Source: Mycolicibacterium gadium (GTDB lineage Bacteria; Actinomycetota; Actinomycetes; Mycobacteriales; Mycobacteriaceae). Taken from it: a stretch of 64,000 nt of DNA. The DNA lies in the NCBI RefSeq assembly GCF_010728925.1, contig NZ_AP022608.1, positions 5,022,001 to 5,086,000 on the forward strand, read 5' to 3'. This document shows, piece after piece, positions 25,780 through 34,062 of this stretch; the first letter of the stretch is position 1, and every line of letters begins with the position of its first letter. Under the pieces are notes generated by a model. That model did no database searches. It had not been told where the DNA came from and saw nothing but the letters and a program-made list of their open reading frames with translations. Both the position numbers and the translations under genes were made by a program.

Positions 25780-26841
25780 ATGGCCTATGGACGTCACGCT
25801 GATCCGGATTCGACACTCGCCACCGATCCCCGCTCCGACCCGCGAATGGTCAAGGCGCTCGCCGAGTTCGGGCTTGACGGTCGGCTACCGCCGATTGAGC
25901 TGGCCGTCGACGCACCCCTCGAGGAGCGGCTGGCGTTTGCCAGGATGAGCGAAGAGGGGATGGGCGCGATCTTCGACGTGTTCGCGCAATCAGCAACCGC
26001 GGCCGAGGGTGTCACCACCACGACCACCACAGTCACCGGTGACGACGGCAACGACATCACGCTCTACATCAGCAGGCCCGACGGCGCCGATGGTCCGCTA
26101 CCGGGCGTCGTGCACCTGCATGGTGGCGGCATGGCGATCGGCGCCGCCGCGGATATCGGATACCTGATGCTGCGCGAACATCTCGCTGCCACAGGGGTTG
26201 TCGTGATCGGTGTGGAGTTCCGCAACTCCGGCGGCAAGCTCGGACCCCACCCGTTCCCCGCGGGTCTGAACGACTGCGCGGCCGCGGTCCGATGGGCTGC
26301 CGCCAACCGCGGCGAGCTCGGCATCGCGCAGCTGATCGTGTCCGGCGAGTCCGGTGGCGGCAACCTCACGCTGACCGTCGCACACAAGGCGAAGCGGGAA
26401 GGCTGGCTGGGCGAAATCGCCGGCTTCTACGCGCAGTGCCCCTACATCTCGAACCGCTGGCTCGAGGACTGTGAGGACCTGCTGTCGCTCACCGAGAACG
26501 ACGAGTACTTCGTCACGTGCCACCAACTGGCACTGCTCGGCTCCCTCTATGACCCCACCAACAGCCATAGCGACGACGCAGCCTGCTGGGCCGCGGTCGC
26601 CACCGATGACGAATTGGCGGGCCTGCCGCCGCATGTCATCTCGGTCAACGAGTTGGACCCGCTGCGCGACGAGGGACTGCAGTACTACCGCCGGCTCCTG
26701 CAGGCGGGGGTCCCGACGGTGGGCCGGGTCGTCGCGGGCACGTGCCACGGTGGCGACCTGTTGCTGCCCGATGTGATGCCGGAGGTGTTCCACGCCTCGA
26801 TCCGGGACGTGAGCGGGTTCGCGAAGTCGCTCGGGGGCTAG
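25780..26841 (+). CDS. Alpha/beta hydrolase, hormone-sensitive-lipase family (Lip-type)
   Basis: A 353-residue family IV esterase/lipase. It has the oxyanion-hole motif LHGGGMAIG near residue 117, the nucleophile elbow GESGGGN near 195, the acid in NELDPLRDEG and the catalytic His in GTCHGGD. The length and N-terminal helical cap are typical of mycobacterial Lip esterases acting on short and medium acyl esters. ATG 25780 is preferred to an in-frame upstream codon. It is convergent with a small secreted protein gene, their stops overlapping by four bases. Not present at this position in M. tuberculosis. Confidence 0.87.
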   Translation: MAYGRHADPDSTLATDPRSDPRMVKALAEFGLDGRLPPIELAVDAPLEERLAFARMSEEGMGAIFDVFAQSATAAEGVTTTTTTVTGDDGNDITLYISRPDGADGPLPGVVHLHGGGMAIGAAADIGYLMLREHLAATGVVVIGVEFRNSGGKLGPHPFPAGLNDCAAAVRWAAANRGELGIAQLIVSGESGGGNLTLTVAHKAKREGWLGEIAGFYAQCPYISNRWLEDCEDLLSLTENDEYFVTCHQLALLGSLYDPTNSHSDDAACWAAVATDDELAGLPPHVISVNELDPLRDEGLQYYRRLLQAGVPTVGRVVAGTCHGGDLLLPDVMPEVFHASIRDVSGFAKSLGG

Positions 26842-27077
26842 CCGAGGGTCAGAGGGTTGGAGCCGAGCCCGGGCACGACCACTTCACCCATGCCCTGCTG
26901 TGGTGACTGGGTGCGTTGCTGTTGTTGCCGCTGCTGATCGAAGGGCTGGCAGACGCCGACAGACGTGACCTTTTCGCACGGGCCGGCCGGCGCGGCGCTG
27001 GCAATCGTGGCCGTGCCCATCGCGGCGGCTGCAATGGCCGTTGCCGCGAGTGCTGATCGAACTGTCAGCTTGCGCAT
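26838..27077 (-). CDS. Small secreted protein, unknown function
   Basis: A 79-residue precursor with a clear signal peptide (RKLTVRSALAATAIAAAAMG, cleavage after ASA near residue 28). The ~50-residue mature peptide has two cysteines (GPCEK and GVCQPF), likely disulphide-linked, then a glutamine-rich stretch (DQQRQQQQRTQSPQQG) and the end VVVPGLGSNPLTLG. The ATG has a good GGAAGGA ribosome site. The domain is not recognised; similar two-cysteine mini-proteins are widespread in mycobacteria. Confidence 0.7.
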   Translation of the reverse strand: MRKLTVRSALAATAIAAAAMGTATIASAAPAGPCEKVTSVGVCQPFDQQRQQQQRTQSPQQGMGEVVVPGLGSNPLTLG

Positions 27078-27158
27078 CGTGGATTCCTTCCGCCGATGCT
27101 TGTGGGAACGCCGGTGCACTCCAGAGTAATCCCGCGGAGCGTTTGAAAATAGGTCCTC

Positions 27159-27184
27159 TAGCTGGGCTTACATTTAGCTGGGCT
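27159..27184. repeat. Short direct repeat upstream of the small secreted protein gene
   Basis: TAGCTGGGCT occurs twice, at 27159-27168 and 27175-27184, a spacing of 16 bases. It is in the 150-base gap between the small secreted gene and the convergent or flanking 143-residue gene. It may be a protein-binding direct repeat or chance. Confidence 0.3.
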
Positions 27185-27227
27185 GTGCAAATCGCCCGCT
27201 CCAGCAAAGGTTTTCACGGCCCCCTCG

Positions 27228-27659
27228 TCAGCGCGCTGGGCGGCGCGCGCGCCAAATCGCCGCCGTCTGCTCGCCGACCTCCGGGTCGTGGGTCTGCTGA
27301 AAGTTGCGACCTCCTCGCGCGAACGTCGCAAGCACTGCGGAGGGAACCTCCGGTTCGAGCACCGGCTCGGCGATCCACCGGCACGGCCGAACATGAACGA
27401 GATCGACGGCGGCCCCGGCATCGTCGTAGAACAGGGGTCCCTCGATGCGGCCGAGCCAGAAGAGACCGTCGGCGTCGCGAGTCCACACGAACGATCCGTC
27501 GGCCACGTCGGCGAAACGCGCGACGCGGCGGTCGAGACGATCGTCAGCGCCCGCGTCGCCGAAGCCGACGACCCCCTTCGCCAGTGCGCGACCCACCGTC
27601 GATCGAGGATCGATGTCGTCGCGGCGGGACCGCATCGGTGCGCGGTAGACCTCGGGCAT
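27228..27659 (-). CDS. Conserved actinobacterial protein (often annotated GAF-containing), function unknown
   Basis: The 143-residue protein starts MPEVYRAPMRSRRDDIDP. Its recognisable centre is RVARFADVADGSFVWTRDADGLFWLGRIEGP followed by DLVHVRPCRW and a tail ATFARGGRNFQQTHDP. I recognise this as a protein conserved across mycobacteria and other actinobacteria that is commonly labelled GAF-like without functional proof. The compact beta-rich core could bind a nucleic acid base or small ligand. It is divergent from the DUF5313-like membrane protein, only 21 bases between starts. Confidence 0.7.
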   Translation of the reverse strand: MPEVYRAPMRSRRDDIDPRSTVGRALAKGVVGFGDAGADDRLDRRVARFADVADGSFVWTRDADGLFWLGRIEGPLFYDDAGAAVDLVHVRPCRWIAEPVLEPEVPSAVLATFARGGRNFQQTHDPEVGEQTAAIWRARRPAR

Positions 27660-27680
27660 CCGCGCTATTCTGCTCTCGAA

Positions 27681-27950
27681 ATGGCGACCTTCAAGCGATA
27701 TCTGATGTTTCAGGCCATGATGTTCGTCTTCGGCATCGTCGGCCCGATCTTCCTGATCATGTTCTTCGCGTCACCGCCCGATCCCGAGCTGCGCTGGGCG
27801 TACTGGTGGGGTCTGTTCATCACCGCGGCCGACATCCTGATTGCCTTGTGGCTCACCGGTTCAACGGGCGACGACAAGACTCCCAAGGACGTCAAATTCG
27901 CGATGGCCCTGCAGAGGCGCAAGCAGCGCAATGGCATCGGTGAGGGTTAG
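27681..27950 (+). CDS. Small two-helix membrane protein (DUF5313-like)
   Basis: An 89-residue membrane protein with two predicted helices (MFQAMMFVFGIVGPIFLIMFF and WWGLFITAADILIALWL) separated by a short PPDPELRWA loop, and a basic cytoplasmic tail (MALQRRKQRNG). The size and layout suit the actinobacterial DUF5313-like group. No function known. Its stop overlaps that of the convergent oxidoreductase gene by four bases. Confidence 0.65.
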   Translation: MATFKRYLMFQAMMFVFGIVGPIFLIMFFASPPDPELRWAYWWGLFITAADILIALWLTGSTGDDKTPKDVKFAMALQRRKQRNGIGEG

Positions 27951-29509
27951 CCCGTGAAATCCTCGATGACCTGATATCCGGCGTTGTAGCCGGGGGTGAA
28001 GGTGATTCCCGGCCCGCCGTGACAGCCGGCCCCGCCGAGGTAGAGCCCGTCGATCGGAATCGGCATGTCCAGGAAGCCTTTCGGCCCTGGCCGGTTGGGC
28101 CCCATCAGATCTGGATGCAGCAGACCGTGGCAGAAGTCCCCGGACGGCGCGGCGAACATGGTGTCCATGTGATACGGCGCGAAGGTGATATGCCGTATCT
28201 GGATATCGCGGAAATTAGGCGCATATCGGGTGATCTTGTCGATGACTTTCTCGGCCATCTCGTTCTTGAGCTTGCGGGTGTCCCGACTGTTCTCGACGGG
28301 TAGCGCGTAAGCGAAGGCACTGGCGGCATGCTTTCCCGGTGGCGCCATGCTGGGGTCGTGCACGGACGGGATCTGCATGCCCATCGACGGGTTGTCCGGC
28401 ACAATCCCGCGCCGGCATTCGTCCCACTGGCGCTGTTGTTCCTCTGGCGAATTGAAGATCGCCACCGACCCGAGCATCTCGGGATCATTGAGGAAGTCGT
28501 ACGGCGGCGCGAATTCGGGGAGGCCGTCAAGGGCGAAGTGCAGTTGGACAAACGATGCGCGGTGGTCACGGCCGCTGATGCGGGTGACCAGGTCGGCGGG
28601 CAGCAGGTCGGCTCCCACCAGGTCGACGAGGGTGTAGTCCGGCGACAGATTCGAAACCACCACCGGCGCGCTGATCTCAGATCCGTCGCGTAGGCGAACC
28701 CCGGTGACGCGGTCATCGGACACCAGGATGCGCTCCACTTTTGTGCGATAACGGATTTCACCGCCGGAGGACAGAAACAACTCACGGAGATGGTCGCAGA
28801 GCGCGCCGATGCCGCCTTCGAGCTTGGTCATCATGGCGGTCGTGTCGTCGGGCACCGCCAATGCCCACGCCAGACACGTTGCGCTGCCCGGGGTGTAGGG
28901 CCCCCGGTAGGTCGAGTTGATCGCGAGAAACGCCAGCATGCCGCGTAACACCGCGTGCTTCTCCTTGTCGGGAAGGTAGCGGTCGATGGCGTCCATTGCG
29001 GAGCCGAACATGACATCGTGGATCGCGGTGCGTTCGGCCTCGTTGGCCGCACACGCGTACATCTCGTCAAGTGTTTTCGGCGGTGTGCGAACGTCGAAGC
29101 GGCCCAACGCCTTTGCCGGACCCTGCGACCACCCGATCAACCCAGCCATCCCGGCGACCGCCTCCATGCCGTGTTTGTCGGCCAGATGAGTCATGAATTT
29201 CATGGGGTCGCGGTAGAAGATCAGCGGCTCCTCGCCGGCGTCGCCGAGATTCACCGACTGCACGTCGGCGTCCACGGTCGGCAGGGTGTCCAGCCCCAGC
29301 TCCTTGGCGATCTGCGGCGGCATCGGGAACTGCACCGAGCCCGCGATCTCGTAGCGGAACCCCTCGATCAGCTCGACCGTCGCCGCCATCCCGCCGCTGT
29401 AGGTGTTGGCCTCCACGCACAGCGTGCGCATTCCTGCCTGCTGTAACACGGCCGCCGCCGTCAGCCCGTTATGTCCGGCGCCGACGACGATCGCGTCGTA
29501 TTCGCTCAT
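27947..29509 (-). CDS. Phytoene-desaturase-like FAD-dependent oxidoreductase
   Basis: A 520-residue flavoprotein of the phytoene desaturase/carotenoid isomerase family. The N-terminal dinucleotide motif is AIVVGAGHNGLTAAAVLQQAG, and the C-terminal FAD motif is DGLYLGGAGCHGGPGITFTPGYNAG. Family members desaturate or isomerise polyenes or act as retinol saturases; many actinobacterial copies have no known substrate. It is divergently paired with a TetR regulator, and a perfect 16-bp palindrome lies between them, so it is probably under that repressor's control. It is another insertion between Rv0558 and Rv0561c equivalents. Confidence 0.85.
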   Translation of the reverse strand: MSEYDAIVVGAGHNGLTAAAVLQQAGMRTLCVEANTYSGGMAATVELIEGFRYEIAGSVQFPMPPQIAKELGLDTLPTVDADVQSVNLGDAGEEPLIFYRDPMKFMTHLADKHGMEAVAGMAGLIGWSQGPAKALGRFDVRTPPKTLDEMYACAANEAERTAIHDVMFGSAMDAIDRYLPDKEKHAVLRGMLAFLAINSTYRGPYTPGSATCLAWALAVPDDTTAMMTKLEGGIGALCDHLRELFLSSGGEIRYRTKVERILVSDDRVTGVRLRDGSEISAPVVVSNLSPDYTLVDLVGADLLPADLVTRISGRDHRASFVQLHFALDGLPEFAPPYDFLNDPEMLGSVAIFNSPEEQQRQWDECRRGIVPDNPSMGMQIPSVHDPSMAPPGKHAASAFAYALPVENSRDTRKLKNEMAEKVIDKITRYAPNFRDIQIRHITFAPYHMDTMFAAPSGDFCHGLLHPDLMGPNRPGPKGFLDMPIPIDGLYLGGAGCHGGPGITFTPGYNAGYQVIEDFTG

Positions 29510-29545
29510 GGCCCATTCCCTTCGCCTGGCACCCGTCCCAAAAAT

Positions 29546-29561
29546 ATGTCAGTACTGACAT
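29546..29561. promoter_or_regulatory. Perfect 16-bp palindrome, probable TetR operator
   Basis: ATGTCAGTACTGACAT is fully self-complementary. It lies 37 bases upstream of the divergent oxidoreductase start and 34 bases upstream of the TetR gene start, in the shared promoter. Symmetry, length and place are those of a TetR-family autoregulatory operator. Confidence 0.7.
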
Positions 29562-29594
29562 GAATTTTCAAGGCTCGGCTACCATCGGGCCACG

Positions 29595-30194
29595 ATGACC
29601 TCCGCTCCCAACCTGCATGAGCAGCGGCGACGCGCGACCCGTGAGGCACTGCGGCGGGCCGCGCTGGCCAGCTTCGCGGACAAGGGGTTCGCCCATGTGA
29701 CGGTCACCGAGCTGGCGCGCGAGGCCGGAGTCACCGAGCGGACGTTCTTCCGGCATTTCCCCACCAAGGAAGCGGTGCTGTTCCAGGACTACGAGACGCA
29801 GGTGGAGTGGCTGGCCGAAGCGTTGGAGCAGCGACCGCCCACGGAATCCTTGTTCGACGCGGTGCTCGCAGGCATCGTCAGCTTCCCGTTCGACATCGAG
29901 GTGGTCCGCCAGGCCGCGACCGCCAGGGCGGAATTGATCAGCGCCGAGCGGATCGCCGGGCACCTACGGGTCGTGCAGTCCTCGTTCGCCGCTGTGTTGA
30001 CCGAGTTCATCAGGAACCGATACCGGGATGTCGCCGACATCGACCTCGTCGCCGACGTGGCCGGGGCGGTGGTCGCCGCGGCGCTGGTGACGGCCGTCGA
30101 GCACTGGGGTCGCAACGGCTGCTCCGGTGACCTCGGCGAGATCACGGCGCGATCGATGAACCTCATCCGATCGGGCCTTGCGCCGCTGTCCTGA
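29595..30194 (+). CDS. TetR/AcrR family transcriptional regulator
   Basis: The 199-residue protein has an N-terminal TetR helix-turn-helix (REALRRAALASFADKGFAHVTVTELAREAGVTERTFFRHFPTKEAVL split over residues ~14-60, recognition helix VTERTFFRHF) and an all-helical ligand-binding domain with few recognisable features. It probably represses itself and the divergent desaturase-like gene through the palindrome at 29546-29561. Ligand unknown; a hydrophobic isoprenoid is plausible given the target. Confidence 0.88.
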   Translation: MTSAPNLHEQRRRATREALRRAALASFADKGFAHVTVTELAREAGVTERTFFRHFPTKEAVLFQDYETQVEWLAEALEQRPPTESLFDAVLAGIVSFPFDIEVVRQAATARAELISAERIAGHLRVVQSSFAAVLTEFIRNRYRDVADIDLVADVAGAVVAAALVTAVEHWGRNGCSGDLGEITARSMNLIRSGLAPLS

Positions 30195-30212
30195 TTCGCC
30201 GCGGCGATCCGT

Positions 30213-31433
30213 CTAGCTGAACGGGGGTCGTTCGTCGATCCGACGCGAGGCCGCACCCGCACGCCGCCACAACCGCGCAACCCAGTCCGCGTCCTCGTCG
30301 GTCACGAAGTTGCCCATCACGCGCACCGCGATCGTCATGAGGAACGACGAGCGCATCGCGAGCGGACCGGTCGCGGGCAAAAAGCGCGGGATGGTCAGCA
30401 GCAGCCCGAGCCGTCGCGCCACCGAGAAACCCTGCGCGTAGTGCGCCGACAGCACCGCGGGCCATGCCGACGTGAAGTCGCCGGTGCCCAGCAGCTCGGC
30501 CGCCAGCCTTCCGGTTTCCAGCCCGTAGTCGATGCCCTCGCCGTTGAGCGGGTTGACGCAGGCCGCGGCGTCACCGATCAGCATCCAGTTCGGCCCGGCC
30601 ACCCCGGATACCGCACCGCCCATCGGCAATAACGCCGACAGACCCGCGCGCGGCGCTCCGTCGAAGCCCCATTCCTCGCGGCGCAGGTCGGTGTAATACG
30701 CCATCAGCGGACGCAGTGCGGCGTCGGCCGGCCGTTTGGACGTCGCGAGCGCGCCGACACCGATGTTCACCTCGCCGTTGCCCAGCGGGAAGATCCAGCC
30801 GTAGCCGGGCAGCACCTCACGTTCGGGTGAGCGCAGTTCGAGATGCGACGTGATCCACGGTTCGCTCGCGCGCGGCGTGCCGATGTACCCGCGGATGGCC
30901 ACGCCGTACACCGTCTCCTTGTGCCACTCACGACCGAGCACGCGTCCCAGCGTCGAGCGGGCGCCGTCGGCGACGATCAGCTCGCCGCAGCCGATCTCGG
31001 CGCCGTCGTCCAGCACCAGCGACGTCACTCGTCCCGACGAATCATGATGGACATCAACGGCTTTGGCGCCAAGCATCATCTTGGCGCCCTCATCGACCGC
31101 CACCATGCGGATGCGGTCGTCGAGTTCGGTTCGCGGGACCGCGCTCGAGGTGGCGGGGAACGACGGACCCGGCCACTCGATTTCGACGTCCGCGCCGAAC
31201 CCCGACATCCGCAACCCGCGGTGTCGCACGCGTCCGTCCAGCCACGCACCGAGCCCGAGGTGCTCCATCTCCTGGACCGCGCGCGGTGTCAGGCCGTCGC
31301 CGCACGCTTTGTCGCGCGGGAACTGCGCCGAATCGATCACCAGCACGTCGCGCCCGGCCCGGCACGCCCACGCCGCCGCGGCGGAACCGGCGGGTCCGGC
31401 CCCGACGACCACCACGTCGGCTCGCGTATGCAT
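30213..31433 (-). CDS. menJ: Menaquinone reductase MenJ (geranylgeranyl reductase family, Rv0561c orthologue)
   Basis: A 406-residue flavoprotein that, in mycobacteria, saturates one double bond of the menaquinone isoprenoid chain to give the dihydro form of MK-9. It contains VVVGAGPAGSAAAAW at the N-terminus, the KACGDGLTPRAV motif of the geranylgeranyl reductase family, and the second FAD motif GDAAACVNPLNGEGIDYGLE. The C-terminal DERPPFS ending also matches Rv0561c. ATG 31433 gives the same start as the M. tuberculosis protein; the frame is open far upstream through the opposite-strand grcC1. Its start is only 21 bases from that of divergent grcC1, so their promoters overlap. Confidence 0.93.
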   Translation of the reverse strand: MHTRADVVVVGAGPAGSAAAAWACRAGRDVLVIDSAQFPRDKACGDGLTPRAVQEMEHLGLGAWLDGRVRHRGLRMSGFGADVEIEWPGPSFPATSSAVPRTELDDRIRMVAVDEGAKMMLGAKAVDVHHDSSGRVTSLVLDDGAEIGCGELIVADGARSTLGRVLGREWHKETVYGVAIRGYIGTPRASEPWITSHLELRSPEREVLPGYGWIFPLGNGEVNIGVGALATSKRPADAALRPLMAYYTDLRREEWGFDGAPRAGLSALLPMGGAVSGVAGPNWMLIGDAAACVNPLNGEGIDYGLETGRLAAELLGTGDFTSAWPAVLSAHYAQGFSVARRLGLLLTIPRFLPATGPLAMRSSFLMTIAVRVMGNFVTDEDADWVARLWRRAGAASRRIDERPPFS

Positions 31434-31454
31434 AGCTCCCAGTATGTTGGCAGG

Positions 31455-32462
31455 GTGAGGACACCGGCGAGTGTGGTGGCAGGCGTCGACTTCGGAGACC
31501 CCGCCTTTGCGCAGGATGTGCGCGAGGCCGTGGCCCGAATCGAAGATTTGATGGCCACTGAGCTGGGCAAAGCCGACGAACTGATGTCCGCGGCCGTCCA
31601 GCACCTGTTCCAGGCGGGCGGCAAGCGGTTCCGTCCGCTGTTCACGGTGTTGGCGGCGCGCCTCGGCCCCGAACCCGATGCGTGGCAGGTCGACGTGGCA
31701 GGCGCCGTCATCGAGCTGGTGCACCTGGCGACGCTGTACCACGACGACGTGATGGACGAGGCTCAGGTGCGTCGCGGTGCGCCGAGCGCGAACGCGCGGT
31801 GGAGCAACAACATCGCGATCCTGGCGGGTGACTATCTGTTCGCGACGGCATCGCGGCTGGTTTCCCGGCTGGGTCCGGAGGCGGTGCGCGTGATCGCCGA
31901 CACGTTCGCCCAGCTGGTCACGGGCCAGATGCGGGAAACCCGCGGCGCGGCCGACCATGTCGACTCCGTCGAGCACTACCTGAAGGTGGTGTACGAGAAG
32001 ACCGCCTGTCTGATCGCGGCGTCCGGCCGGTTCGGGGCGACGTTCTCCGGTGCCGACGAGGAGCAGATCGAACGGTTGAGCCGCCTCGGCGGCATCGTCG
32101 GCACGGCGTTCCAGATCTCCGACGACATCATCGACATCGACAGCGATCCAGACGAATCCGGCAAGCTGCCCGGCACGGACCTGCGCGAAGGCGTGCACAC
32201 GCTGCCGGTCCTCTACGCGCTGCGGGAGACCGGCCCGGACGCCGACCGGCTGCGTGAGCTGCTCGCGGGCCCCGTCGAGAACGACGACGACCTCGCCGAG
32301 GCGCTGCGCCTGCTGCGTGCCTCGCAGGGCATGGTGAAGGCCAAGCAGACCGTCGCCGAGTACGCCGCACAGGCACGCGAGGAGCTGGCGAACCTGCCCG
32401 AGAGCCCCGGGCGCCAGGCGTTGGCGACGCTGGCCGACTACACGGCCAATCGGCACGGCTGA
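31455..32462 (+). CDS. grcC1: Polyprenyl diphosphate synthase GrcC1 (Rv0562 orthologue)
   Basis: The 335-residue trans-isoprenyl diphosphate synthase elongates allylic diphosphates, presumably making the side chain of menaquinone. It shows GGKRFRPLF, the first aspartate-rich motif HDDVMDEAQVRRG near residue 98 and the second motif FQISDDIIDIDSD near residue 225. Start GTG 31455. It lies beside menJ as in M. tuberculosis, and the pair would build and then reduce the chain. Confidence 0.92.
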   Translation: MRTPASVVAGVDFGDPAFAQDVREAVARIEDLMATELGKADELMSAAVQHLFQAGGKRFRPLFTVLAARLGPEPDAWQVDVAGAVIELVHLATLYHDDVMDEAQVRRGAPSANARWSNNIAILAGDYLFATASRLVSRLGPEAVRVIADTFAQLVTGQMRETRGAADHVDSVEHYLKVVYEKTACLIAASGRFGATFSGADEEQIERLSRLGGIVGTAFQISDDIIDIDSDPDESGKLPGTDLREGVHTLPVLYALRETGPDADRLRELLAGPVENDDDLAEALRLLRASQGMVKAKQTVAEYAAQAREELANLPESPGRQALATLADYTANRHG

Positions 32463-32503
32463 CGGAGCGGAACTTGCACAGCCGGGCTAAGCGTTAAACG
32501 GGC

Positions 32504-33382
32504 ATGACCTGGCATCCGCACGCCAACACGGCCAAGACGTTCCTGCTGCTCGCAGGCTTTTCTGCGCTGATCGTGTTCATCGGGGCGTTGTTCGGGCGCA
32601 ACATCATGTTTCTGGCCGTCCTGTTCGCCGTCGGCATGAACGCCTACGTGTACTTCAACAGCGACAAGCTGGCGTTGCGGGCGATGCATGCGCAGCCGGT
32701 GAACGAGATGCAGGCGCCGGTGATGTACAAGATCGTGCGCGAACTCGCGACCACGGCGCGTCAGCCGATGCCGCGGCTCTATATCAGCGACACCGCGGCC
32801 CCGAACGCGTTCGCGACGGGGCGCAACCCGCGCAATGCCGCCGTGTGTTGCACGACCGGGATCCTGGGCATCCTCAACGAGCGGGAATTGCGCGCGGTGC
32901 TCGGCCACGAGCTCAGCCACGTCTACAACCGCGACATCCTCATCTCGTGTGTGGCCGGCGCCATGGCCGCGGTCATCACCGCGCTCGCCAACATCGCCTT
33001 CTTCGCGAGCATGTTCGGTGGTAATCGCGACGGTGGTACCAATCCCTTTGCCATTCTTCTTGTTTCGCTGCTCGGTCCGATCGCCGCGACGGTGATCAAG
33101 TTGGCTGTTTCGCGGTCGCGTGAATACCAGGCCGATCAGTCGGGAGCCGAGCTGACGGGCGATCCGCTGGCGCTCGCGAGTGCGCTGCGCAAGATCAGCA
33201 TGGGCGTGCAGCAGGCCCCGCTGCCGCCGGAGCCTCAGCTCGCCGATCAGGCGCACTTGATGATCGCCAACCCGTTCCGGGCGGGCGAGAAGATCGGCAA
33301 GCTCTTCTCGACGCACCCGCCGATGGAAGATCGCATCGCCCGGCTGGAGGCGATGGCCGGCCGCGGCCCGGACCGCTACTGA
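32504..33382 (+). CDS. htpX: HtpX membrane zinc protease (Rv0563 orthologue)
   Basis: A 292-residue M48B metalloprotease. It has two N-terminal transmembrane helices (residues ~11-55), the zinc motif GHELSH (HExxH) near residue 140, a second pair of hydrophobic segments ([19 protein letters not shown] and [19 protein letters not shown]) and the third zinc ligand Glu in [12 protein letters not shown]. HtpX degrades misfolded membrane proteins in the cytoplasmic membrane. ATG 32504 is 41 bases after grcC1. Confidence 0.95.
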   Translation: MTWHPHANTAKTFLLLAGFSALIVFIGALFGRNIMFLAVLFAVGMNAYVYFNSDKLALRAMHAQPVNEMQAPVMYKIVRELATTARQPMPRLYISDTAAPNAFATGRNPRNAAVCCTTGILGILNERELRAVLGHELSHVYNRDILISCVAGAMAAVITALANIAFFASMFGGNRDGGTNPFAILLVSLLGPIAATVIKLAVSRSREYQADQSGAELTGDPLALASALRKISMGVQQAPLPPEPQLADQAHLMIANPFRAGEKIGKLFSTHPPMEDRIARLEAMAGRGPDRY

Positions 33383-33383
33383 G

Positions 33384-33440
33384 TGCGATTTCGGTGCGCA
33401 AACGTTCGCTCAGCGACGGTTGGCGCACCGAAGTCGCTGA
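33384..33440. repeat. Hairpin-forming dispersed repeat after htpX
   Basis: GCGATTTCGGTGCGC (33385-33399) pairs with GCGCACCGAAGTCGC (33424-33438), a 15-bp stem with one mismatch and a 24-base loop, beginning just after the htpX stop. The segment 33390-33412 is the reverse complement of the repeat copy at 18618-18640. It may work as the htpX terminator while being part of a mobile or repetitive intergenic family. Confidence 0.65.
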
Positions 33441-33504
33441 TGGGTAACGTCGCCACCCTGACCGGCGATGACATGGGCATGCTGCGAGTCACAACCGCAC
33501 CATC

Positions 33505-33510
33505 TAGGGT
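33505..33510 (+). promoter_or_regulatory. Possible -10 hexamer for a leaderless secreted-protein mRNA
   Basis: TAGGGT fits the mycobacterial TANNNT -10 pattern and ends 7 bases before GTG 33518. Transcription would then start at or next to that GTG, giving a leaderless transcript, which is common in mycobacteria. Inferred from spacing only. Confidence 0.35.
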
Positions 33511-33517
33511 GTGGACC

Positions 33518-34054
33518 GTGCTGAACAGAATGCTGATCGGCGTCGTGGCGTCTGCGGGGGCGGCCCTCATCGGAGCACCGGGCATCGCGATGGCCCAGCC
33601 GCCGGCACCGCCGCCACCGCCACCCCCACCGAACGTGAACGCGTACGCGCCGGTGAAGCTGTCGGAGTACCAGGTGATGGACAACCAGTGGTACGCCTTC
33701 AAGACGCCCGACGGCCTGACCTGCGTCCTGCAACGCAACGGCGGCTACGGCTGCAGCGGCGCGATCCCCGGGGCGCCGGAAGGCGCGAACCTGGTCAGTG
33801 GTGGTCCCGGCGTCCCGTCGTTCGCCAACTCGGCAGGGGATGTGTTCGCCAACGTCAACGCCAAGCCGCTGCCCGCGGGTTCGCGCCTGAGCTATCAGAC
33901 GGTCAGCTGCGGGAGCGACGGGTCGGTGACCACCTGCGCCGACAGCCGCAACCAGTCCGGGTTCGTGCTCAGCCCGGCGGGCAGCTTCATCATCAACGGC
34001 GGCGTCAACCCGCTGCTGGATCGGCCCGAGGGCACCAACCCGTACTTCAACTGA
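33518..34054 (+). CDS. Secreted mycobacterial protein with proline-rich N-terminus, function unknown
   Basis: With the GTG 33518 start the precursor has 178 residues: a signal peptide (LNRMLIGVVASAGAALIGAP, cleavage after AMA), a PPAPPPPPPPPN linker, then a globular domain. That domain holds LSEYQVMDNQWYAFKTPDGLTCVLQRNGGYGCSG split over ~35 residues, and four cysteines likely forming disulphides. It ends NPLLDRPEGTNPYFN. Such exported proteins are common in mycobacteria and unassigned. Earlier in-frame ATGs (33440, 33473) would add a long hydrophilic leader in front of the signal peptide, so I reject them. Confidence 0.72.
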   Translation: MLNRMLIGVVASAGAALIGAPGIAMAQPPAPPPPPPPPNVNAYAPVKLSEYQVMDNQWYAFKTPDGLTCVLQRNGGYGCSGAIPGAPEGANLVSGGPGVPSFANSAGDVFANVNAKPLPAGSRLSYQTVSCGSDGSVTTCADSRNQSGFVLSPAGSFIINGGVNPLLDRPEGTNPYFN

Positions 34055-34062
34055 GCACCGCG

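Noticed and set aside
31434..32456. Upstream extension of the menJ frame
   Set aside because: It runs antisense through grcC1, whose two aspartate-rich motifs are clear; the M. tuberculosis start position agrees with ATG 31433.
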